Shown: positions 28,031 through 33,557 of the stretch, in pieces
Layout: every line of letters starts with the position of its first letter
Position numbering within the stretch: position 1 is the first letter of the stretch
Assembly (NCBI GenBank): GCA_029907355.1
Contig: JARYLZ010000030.1
Span: forward strand, 1-33,557
From: Bacteroidota bacterium
Lineage (GTDB): Bacteria; Bacteroidota; Ignavibacteria; SZUA-365
Reading direction: 5' to 3'
DNA length: 33,557 bases
Made by a program: the position numbers and the translations under genes
The notes under the pieces: generated by a model
Told to the model about the DNA's origin: nothing
The model's input: the letters and a program-made list of their open reading frames with translations, nothing else
Databases searched by the model: none

Positions 28031-29431
28031 TCACCCGCCGGTCAGTCGATCCCACGCCTTGCGAAACGTACTCGGATCGAGTTTGAGCAACCTTGCCGCT
28101 TCGGCTTTGTTGCCGCCGGCTTCGCCCATGAAATACCGGAACACGGCGCGTTGCATCGATGCCATGAAGGCGTCGATGCCGGCGCTGAGCAATTCTTCGC
28201 GATGCCTAAGAATAAAAGCAGGAATTTCATCTGAAAATGACCGTTCTCGTTCACGGTCATACCGCTCCCTCGCTAAAGCGGATACGTCGCTGGGAGTGAT
28301 ACTGTCACCGGATGCAGTCAGAACGAGACGGCTTATGAATCCGCGGAGTTCCCTCACATTGCCTGGCCACTGCATTGATCGCAACAGATCGACAGCCGTT
28401 TCTTCAATCGAGAAGGGCGGAGCGTCCTCGTTCCCTGCCTTTTCCTGCCTGAAGAAATGAGCGGTCAGCAATGGAATATCGTCGCTCCGTTCTCGAAGGG
28501 ACGGTATGTGGATAATTCCGGATTCAAGACGGTACAGAAGATCGCGCCTGAAACTGCTGCGTTCAAGGGAATCGATCGATCGATTCGTGCTGCAGATTAT
28601 CCTTGCACGTACAACTTGTGGCAAACCTCCGACAGGCGAGAACTCACCAGGATCGAGAGCCCGCAGTAGCTTTACCTGTATGGCCGGAGTGGATTCGGAA
28701 ATTTCATCGAGAAAGAGAGTACCTCTTTCGGCGAGTTTGAACAGACCTTCGCGCGCTCCCAAGGCGCCGGTAAACGCGCCGCGGACATGGCCGAACAGTT
28801 CGCTTTCAGCGAGCGTATCTACAATGGCGCCGCAATTGACAGCGAGATAGACTTCGTCCTTGCGGTGGCTAAGCGCATGAAGAGAGTGGGCGACGAGTTC
28901 CTTGCCTGTTCCAGTCTCACCTGAAATCAGTATCGGGCGATCCGTAGGCGCGAGTTTTTCGATGAGTGTACAGACCCGTTGCATAGCAGGACAAGCTGCG
29001 ACGAAACCGAATCTCTCCAGGATCGACTCTGCAGAAAACGTCGTCTCGAGTTTCTTCGTTCGCGAGCGGATTGCATTCTCCACCCGCTCCAGAATCTTCT
29101 CTATCGGCCATGACTTCTCGATAAAATCTTCGGCACGGGACTTGATTGCTTCCACTGTGACCGATGTGATATTGTCAGTAACACCGGTCATCATAATGGC
29201 TGGGACGTCTGGTGCTACAACCTGCAGGCGACGGAGCACTTCCATCCCGGACATACCCGGCATGTTGACGTCGATGAGTATCAAATCGGGATGTTCCGAC
29301 TCGAGCCGGGCTAGCAAGTGTTCGCCCGATGTAAAAGTCTGGGTTGCATATCCCGCTGACTTGAAATCGAGGGCGAGCAGCGCCAGCGTATCAGGCCAAT
29401 CATCGACGAGGAAAACGCGCGGCATTTTCAT
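28031..29431 (-). CDS. Sigma-54-dependent response regulator (NtrC family)
   Basis: A 466-residue activator with three domains. The receiver (about 1-120) has phospho-acceptor Asp54 in LILIDVNMPG. The AAA+ domain has Walker A GETGTGKE, GAFTGA loop and canonical Walker B FLDEI. The Fis-type C-terminal helix-turn-helix includes NKAEAARLLKLDPSTFRKAW. The start at 29431 has an in-frame ATG two codons later as alternative, and no strong ribosome binding site. No kinase lies on the same strand next to it. Before the IS insertion its start was only 78 bases from the divergent sensor gene now at 31135, so that sensor may be its partner, or may share control. The T9SS cargo gene directly downstream is a candidate target or co-transcribed gene. 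Confidence 0.94.
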   Translation of the reverse strand: MKMPRVFLVDDWPDTLALLALDFKSAGYATQTFTSGEHLLARLESEHPDLILIDVNMPGMSGMEVLRRLQVVAPDVPAIMMTGVTDNITSVTVEAIKSRAEDFIEKSWPIEKILERVENAIRSRTKKLETTFSAESILERFGFVAACPAMQRVCTLIEKLAPTDRPILISGETGTGKELVAHSLHALSHRKDEVYLAVNCGAIVDTLAESELFGHVRGAFTGALGAREGLFKLAERGTLFLDEISESTPAIQVKLLRALDPGEFSPVGGLPQVVRARIICSTNRSIDSLERSSFRRDLLYRLESGIIHIPSLRERSDDIPLLTAHFFRQEKAGNEDAPPFSIEETAVDLLRSMQWPGNVRELRGFISRLVLTASGDSITPSDVSALARERYDRERERSFSDEIPAFILRHREELLSAGIDAFMASMQRAVFRYFMGEAGGNKAEAARLLKLDPSTFRKAWDRLTGG

Positions 29432-29509
29432 ACACCCGGAGAAACATTTGATAGAGGAAATATGTTGAAAAGTTATGATTTTTCAATACCTTTTTTGATT
29501 TCTATCGGG

Positions 29510-29526
29510 ATGAATCCGGAAACATC
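29510..29526 (+). repeat. Left copy of 17-bp target-site duplication
   Basis: ATGAATCCGGAAACATC is identical to the copy at 31135-31151. The identity ends exactly here: flanking bases differ on both sides, and the IS end (TGT...) begins at the next base. Confidence 0.85.
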
Positions 29527-29580
29527 TGTGATGCCACAGTCGAAATGTCAGGGGTTAAGCTCAGTAGAAATGTCAGTAGT
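29527..29580 (+). repeat. Left terminal inverted repeat of the IS
   Basis: It starts TGTGATGCCACAG and carries two direct copies of a GAAATGTCAG-x-x-GTTAA motif (29542-29558 and 29567-29583). They are probably transposase binding sites. The inner copy matches the right end over 14 bases. Confidence 0.7.
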
Positions 29581-29632
29581 TAAACGAAACTTTGGGCTCT
29601 CACAACAGGAAGCTCCGGGAATGAAAGCTACC

Positions 29633-30767
29633 ATGAATATGACAACTGAAGCACTAAACAAATCCCACGTATTCCGATTGCTAACAATAGGCAAAATCTC
29701 GATTGCTGATGCGAGTGCGTAGCTTGGTATCACTTGGATAATGCGACAAGCCGTCGAATTTCAGCTACCCGAACGGGACTCACGAGCAGGTTGTGAACAT
29801 CATTCGTCGCCCTGATACGGATTACGGGCCTGAATTGCTCAGTAAGGTTTTGGATGAGCGATATCCGATACGAATCACTTCCGAGACTCTGCGCCGCTGG
29901 ATGATCGAAGCCGGTCTTTGGAAGAGAGCGAGGAAAGGTCGACGACACAGGAAAAAGCGGCCGCGTCGCACGGCAATAGGCGAACTCGTGCAGTTTGACG
30001 CGAGTCATCATGATTGGTTCGAGGGCTGCGGACCGGTCTGTTGCCTGTTCGTCTTAATCGATGACGCCTCTAACCGTAGCTTCCTGCACTTTGCCCCGGC
30101 CGAGGGCAAGCATGCAGCCTTGGAAGCTCTTCTCCTCTGCATCCGGCGTTATGGTATTTCCAGCGCTCTGCACGTCGACCGTCACAGCCTATACTGGAAT
30201 GAAGAAAAGCTGACCCGGTTTGCACGCGCGCTCAGGCAGTTGGGTTGTCGCCTGTTTTATGCTCAACGTACTCAGTCCAAAGGACGTGTGGAAAGAGCCA
30301 GTTGCACTCAACAGGAACGTCTGATCAAAACGATTCGGCCGGAGAACTTCTTGACCGCAGAGCGTGCGAACGCATTCCTGAAAGGAGGCTATCTCGATAA
30401 GGATAATCAGCGCTTATCGGACACCGACACCATGGTCGATGTGCATCGCGAAGCAACACCCTATTATATGGAGAATATCATCGGTCATGAGCAGGAATGC
30501 TGTTTCAATCACGACATGACTATTCGCCTTCGCTCAATCTTCTATCAGTTGCTTGCAACCATTCATCAACTCGTTATTCCACGGCAGCGCGTCATTCTGC
30601 GACGCTGACTTTATGGCTCTGTGCACATTCTCTGGCGTGAGCAGGAACTGACTATTTCCGAATGCGCCGTACGGCCGACTTCAAAGCGGAAGATGGTTCA
30701 ACCGGCTGATAACCACCTAACCACCCGTCGCAACATCGGCCTCCTACAGCGAATGCCGGAAAAATGA
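29633..30767 (+). pseudogene. IS transposase (ISNCY/IS1202-like), inactivated
   Basis: The N-terminal piece (from 29633: MNMTTEALNKSHVFRLLTIG then KISIADASA) is the first half of a helix-turn-helix and ends at TAG (29722). The frame then shifts, and the spacing to KPSNFSYPNG is about 25-30 residues too short, so part of the DNA-binding domain is deleted. The main frame contains the catalytic core: Asp in QFDASHHDWFEG, Asp in LHVDRHSLYW, Glu in QSKGRVERAS. It stops at TGA (30606-30608). Directly past that stop the same frame continues LYGSVHILWREQELTI to 30767; the position corresponds to a Trp in related proteins as I remember them (TGG to TGA). The DDE residues survive, but the enzyme should be non-functional. 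Confidence 0.82.
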
Positions 30768-31080
30768 AGATCAGCGAACCGTGCAGGGTAAAGACATCAA
30801 GTAAACAGATCTTATCTGTGATCCTTTCTTGCCGGTCAAGATAATCTCCCGCATTTGTTCCATGTCAAAAGTATATCAACCGCCGCAGAGCGAAAATGTC
30901 GAACTCATCAAATCTACAATCGTCCGTGATTTTTCGGAAGCTGTCATGATCTTTTCCGGTGTTGCGGAGGATCTTGACAGGGCTATGCGAGAGATTCTTC
31001 GCACTTTCGGCATGAAAGAATCGCGAGAGCACAGACTCAGGACTTTCGACATTCCTCTCCAGCCGTTTTTCTGTTTGCTT

Positions 31081-31134
31081 TTACTGACATTTCTATAAAG
31101 CTTATTTAGCTGCAATTTCCAAATTACTACAACA
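31081..31134 (-). repeat. Right terminal inverted repeat of the IS
   Basis: The reverse complement begins TGTTGTAGTAATTTG and contains GAAATTGCAG and TAGAAATGTCAGTA at nearly the same distances from the tip as in the left end. It ends at the base before the second 17-bp repeat. Confidence 0.7.
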
Positions 31135-31151
31135 ATGAATCCGGAAACATC
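31135..31151 (+). repeat. Right copy of 17-bp target-site duplication, includes the sensor start codon
   Basis: This is the exact second copy of ATGAATCCGGAAACATC. Its first three bases are the start codon of the sensor ORF, so the duplication restored the gene start after insertion. Confidence 0.85.
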
Positions 31152-33557
31152 AAGGCTATGCAATTTCACTCGATGCAGCAGGAGGCTGCAAGCGTGCTGC
31201 CTTCTCGATAGTGCATCCGTACTCACACGAACTGTTGCGACTTTCATCGTTCTGCTGACCTGCGCCGCAACCGCACTTTCACAGGAAAGAGTGGCACGCA
31301 TTTACACTGAGAAGGACGGATTGCCCACCGCGACAGTTTTCTGCGTATTGCGCGATGAATGCGGCGTGTTGTGGATCGGCCACGAGCGTGGTCTTTCAAG
31401 ATTTGACGGAAGCATATGGCAGCACGTCGGCGCGACTGAAGGACTAAGCAACGCTGTTCTTGGATTGGAGATATACAATGGGCGCCTCTGGTGCGGCACT
31501 ACCGCCGGAATATACAGGATCGACACCGTGTGTGTTCGAGGGGTCACACGCTTGAAGGCTTCACACATCAAGGAATTCGGCACGAACAACTCGCCCGTAC
31601 TGGTGGTGTGGAAAGGTCGTCTTTGGGTCACAAGTTGCGACATTTCCTTCCCGCACTCGCATCCTGCAAATCGCGAAACTCGAAACAGGGGTTTGCTGTG
31701 GTGCGAATCCCGCGGCTCGAAATATGTTTACGGCGAGTACTCTGCCAAAGACGGGCTCGCAGGCAATGGCGTTGTTGGATTTGCCGTCGCGGGAGACAGT
31801 CTGGTTGTTGTTTCCTCCGGAGTGACGTCCGTGCACTACTCGGGAGGGCGTTTTTTTCTGCGTCCCTTGTTCCATAACATCGACCAAATCCTTCAACCTC
31901 CGGAACCCGCCCAACTCTGGGCGTACGCTACGGCCGTTCCTTCGGGAATCGTAATAAGCCGGCAATATCTGTACCTGCTGAAGAACGGCCGGATTGAAAT
32001 GCGGAATCGGCTCGGAACAGGCTTCGCGAAATGGAAGGACTCTCTTCTATGGTTGGTACAGCCGGGAATCGGCATTGTGCTGCTCGATCGCGACATGCGC
32101 CGTGTTCGGGACCGAATCGACACGGACGCGGGATTAGCCAATAATTACACTCACAATCACCTCTTCTTCGACTCCGACGGTTCCGTATGGATTCCATCAC
32201 TGTGCGGTTTGACGCATCTCATCTCTCTCTCAGCACGTAGATTCCCCTTGCGAAGAAGCGTACACGGAATCTGCGAAATGAACGGCGAAGTGCTTATGGG
32301 AGTCGAAGACAAGTTGTTCACTCTCAACGGCAACGGCTATTTACAAGAACGCTCCATGCCTTTGGTCGCAAACAAGGCGTCCCAGTCATTCATCACGGAT
32401 ATTTCAACGCATCGGAAGGATCTTTTCGCCACCGTTTCCGGCGACCTGTTACGTTTCAGAGGCGGCCGGACGAACAGCGCGGAAATCATTTTAAGCAGCA
32501 CAACGGAAGAGAGAAAAAAGCGAATTCCTTATTCCGTTCGCCGCTTCATCATTCTCGAAGACGGCGGCATTGCATTCGCTATGAACCGAATGTTCGGATA
32601 CTTGCATCCGGAAAAATTCCGAAGGCCGTTCTTCTGGGATACTACGGCATCAAGCAGTGGCAATTTCCGCTTCGAGGGCGGATTGCCGGGCGCAAAAGTA
32701 CTCTGTCTATTGCAGCGCGAAAACAAGGTGTGGCTCGGCACAAACCGCGGTCTTGCCGTGTTCGATCCGGAAAAGCGCGCCATCAGCAAAGTACCGTGGC
32801 CTTCTTTGTCGAGAGTACAAGCTGCAATTTACGATCTAACGCAACACGGCAACGAACGGCTGCTCATTGCAGCGGATGACGGGATTTGGATAGCCGATTC
32901 AACGCGGCTGAGAAAATGCGTTTTCCCGTCCGGTTTCAAGCATGCGTATTCCGCGCTATCCGCCGGAAATTTCATAATTATCGGCGGAGATCAAGGCTTA
33001 TGTGTTTTCCGCGATACAGTGCTTACCCGTGTAGTGACGGAAGCCGAGGGACTGACTCATCGCGGAGTGACGCATCTTTTTCGGGACAGCCGCAGCAGAA
33101 TTTATGCTTTGACGGCTTCAGGCGTTTCGATTTATGATGAGTCGGAATTATTGCGCGAATGCGAAACCCCGAAAGTCGCTATACACTTGATCGAAGTGAA
33201 TGGACAAGTGCAATTCGCGCATCTGCTTCCGACGACTCCGGCCGTTCCGCAAATCATTGAAAGCAGGCGGCCGTACTCGTCCCTTCTTGTTCGTTGCGTT
33301 TCCTCGTCCACGGCAGGGGCGAGAGAAATTGAATACCGTTTCCACCTTCGCGGCGACGACACCCTCTTCACGTCGGAATCAGCTGAACCGGTATGTGTGT
33401 TTTCCAACATCAGTCCGGGCGATTGGCGTTGCGAAGTACAAGCCCGTCATCTAGGCGGGTCATGGTCCCCGCCGGCGGCTTTCATTTTTCACGTGCCAAT
33501 GCCTGTATATATGCGCTGGTGGTTCATTGCTTCGCTCGCCGCATTGTTACTATTGCT
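31135..33557 (+). CDS. Two-component sensor with beta-propeller and Y_Y_Y domain (C-terminus outside window)
   Basis: The frame stays open for 807 codons from ATG 31135 to the window edge. A signal/anchor segment (VATFIVLLTCAATALSQ) precedes a periplasmic region made of regulator-propeller repeats, e.g. VLRDECGVLWIGHERGLSRF, GRLWCGTTAGIYRID and NKVWLGTNRGLAVFD, each with the W-x-G-T-x-x-G-x-x-x-x-D pattern. Residues about 700-785 match the Y_Y_Y beta domain (EIEYRFHLRGDD, GDWRCEVQARHLGGSWSPP). A membrane helix begins at about 795 (MRWWFIASLAALLL). In known proteins of this build a histidine kinase, LytTR or GGDEF output follows; that part is not in the window. The likely ligand is extracellular carbohydrate or another exported compound. 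The IS ends directly before the ATG, so native promoter and ribosome binding site are probably lost. Confidence 0.9.
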   Translation, partial: MNPETSRLCNFTRCSRRLQACCLLDSASVLTRTVATFIVLLTCAATALSQERVARIYTEKDGLPTATVFCVLRDECGVLWIGHERGLSRFDGSIWQHVGATEGLSNAVLGLEIYNGRLWCGTTAGIYRIDTVCVRGVTRLKASHIKEFGTNNSPVLVVWKGRLWVTSCDISFPHSHPANRETRNRGLLWCESRGSKYVYGEYSAKDGLAGNGVVGFAVAGDSLVVVSSGVTSVHYSGGRFFLRPLFHNIDQILQPPEPAQLWAYATAVPSGIVISRQYLYLLKNGRIEMRNRLGTGFAKWKDSLLWLVQPGIGIVLLDRDMRRVRDRIDTDAGLANNYTHNHLFFDSDGSVWIPSLCGLTHLISLSARRFPLRRSVHGICEMNGEVLMGVEDKLFTLNGNGYLQERSMPLVANKASQSFITDISTHRKDLFATVSGDLLRFRGGRTNSAEIILSSTTEERKKRIPYSVRRFIILEDGGIAFAMNRMFGYLHPEKFRRPFFWDTTASSSGNFRFEGGLPGAKVLCLLQRENKVWLGTNRGLAVFDPEKRAISKVPWPSLSRVQAAIYDLTQHGNERLLIAADDGIWIADSTRLRKCVFPSGFKHAYSALSAGNFIIIGGDQGLCVFRDTVLTRVVTEAEGLTHRGVTHLFRDSRSRIYALTASGVSIYDESELLRECETPKVAIHLIEVNGQVQFAHLLPTTPAVPQIIESRRPYSSLLVRCVSSSTAGAREIEYRFHLRGDDTLFTSESAEPVCVFSNISPGDWRCEVQARHLGGSWSPPAAFIFHVPMPVYMRWWFIASLAALLLL

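Larger units (their letters stand above)
29527..31134 (+). mobile_element. IS1202/ISNCY-like insertion sequence, complete ends, defective transposase
   Basis: The element is 1608 bases and lies between two exact 17-bp direct repeats. Both ends begin TGT and carry related internal motifs in inverted orientation. Left: GAAATGTCAG at bases 16-25 and TAGAAATGTCAGTA at base 39. Right (reverse complement): GAAATTGCAG at 16-25 and TAGAAATGTCAGTA at base 40. The transposase resembles ISNCY/IS1202-type DDE enzymes. From memory, members of this family have TGT ends and some produce unusually long target duplications in the 15-17 base range; this was not checked against a database. The element points the same way as the sensor gene to its right. 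Confidence 0.8.

Noticed and set aside
30606-30608. UGA recoded as tryptophan in the transposase
   Set aside because: Intact genes in the window (e.g. the giant protein, the kinase) use TGA as a genuine stop; a nonsense mutation in a defective IS is simpler.
30829-31098. 89-residue plus-strand ORF inside the IS
   Set aside because: Its end runs into the IS terminal repeat, it has no ribosome binding site and matches no known IS passenger; probably non-coding IS sequence.

Overview
The window looks like chromosome of an uncultured or little-studied member of the Bacteroidota/Chlorobi assemblage (Ignavibacteria- or Kapabacteria-like). The basis is a 1203-residue secreted protein ending in a type IX secretion (T9SS) sorting domain with the FQNYPNPFN signature, giant beta-rich surface proteins, and moderately GC-rich coding sequence. 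No rRNA, tRNA or CRISPR array was seen. Almost everything is on the minus strand; the exceptions are an insertion sequence and a sensor gene at the right edge.

Layout from left to right. (1) The 5' end of an unknown gene (1-144). (2) A two-component operon: a soluble GAF/PAS histidine kinase (4155-2056) overlapping by ATGA a sigma-54-dependent response regulator (2059-680). (3) About 4.9 kb (4.2-9.07 kb) holding a frameshifted HtrA-like protease, a chain of three small ATGA-coupled unknown ORFs, a 42-residue ORF, and debris that reads like a decayed thioredoxin-fold gene. (4) A three-gene surface locus: a predicted outer-membrane barrel (18993-17218), a 1962-residue secreted protein with four tandem repeats (17160-11272), and a multi-FN3 exported protein (about 11212-9074). 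(5) A 1.5 kb AT-rich gene-poor spacer. (6) A radical SAM protein of the PflA-like type (21432-20536), then small genes: a 17-residue-repeat secreted protein, a frameshifted unknown gene and a broken YbaK-like deacylase. (7) A T9SS cargo protein with cysteine-rich repeats (27746-24135) downstream of a second sigma-54 response regulator (29431-28031). (8) A complete but defective IS (29527-31134) in the start region of a divergent sensor gene (31135 to the right edge) with a beta-propeller, a Y_Y_Y domain and a membrane segment.

Two signals stand out. First, the IS is bounded by an exact 17-bp direct repeat that contains the sensor's start codon, so the target duplication rebuilt the ATG and left the sensor ORF open while cutting it off from its old upstream region. 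Second, most gaps between intact genes are not featureless: read frame by frame they contain ordered protein-like text broken by stops and frameshifts (thioredoxin-like, YbaK, a zinc-ribbon-like tail, HtrA, an unknown protein). The large secreted and regulatory genes around them are intact. This suggests local gene decay, though base-level assembly errors must be excluded.

Inferred working picture: two sigma-54 activator systems sit beside blocks encoding very large exported proteins, so they may control envelope or surface functions. No sigma-54 promoter was identified that would prove this.
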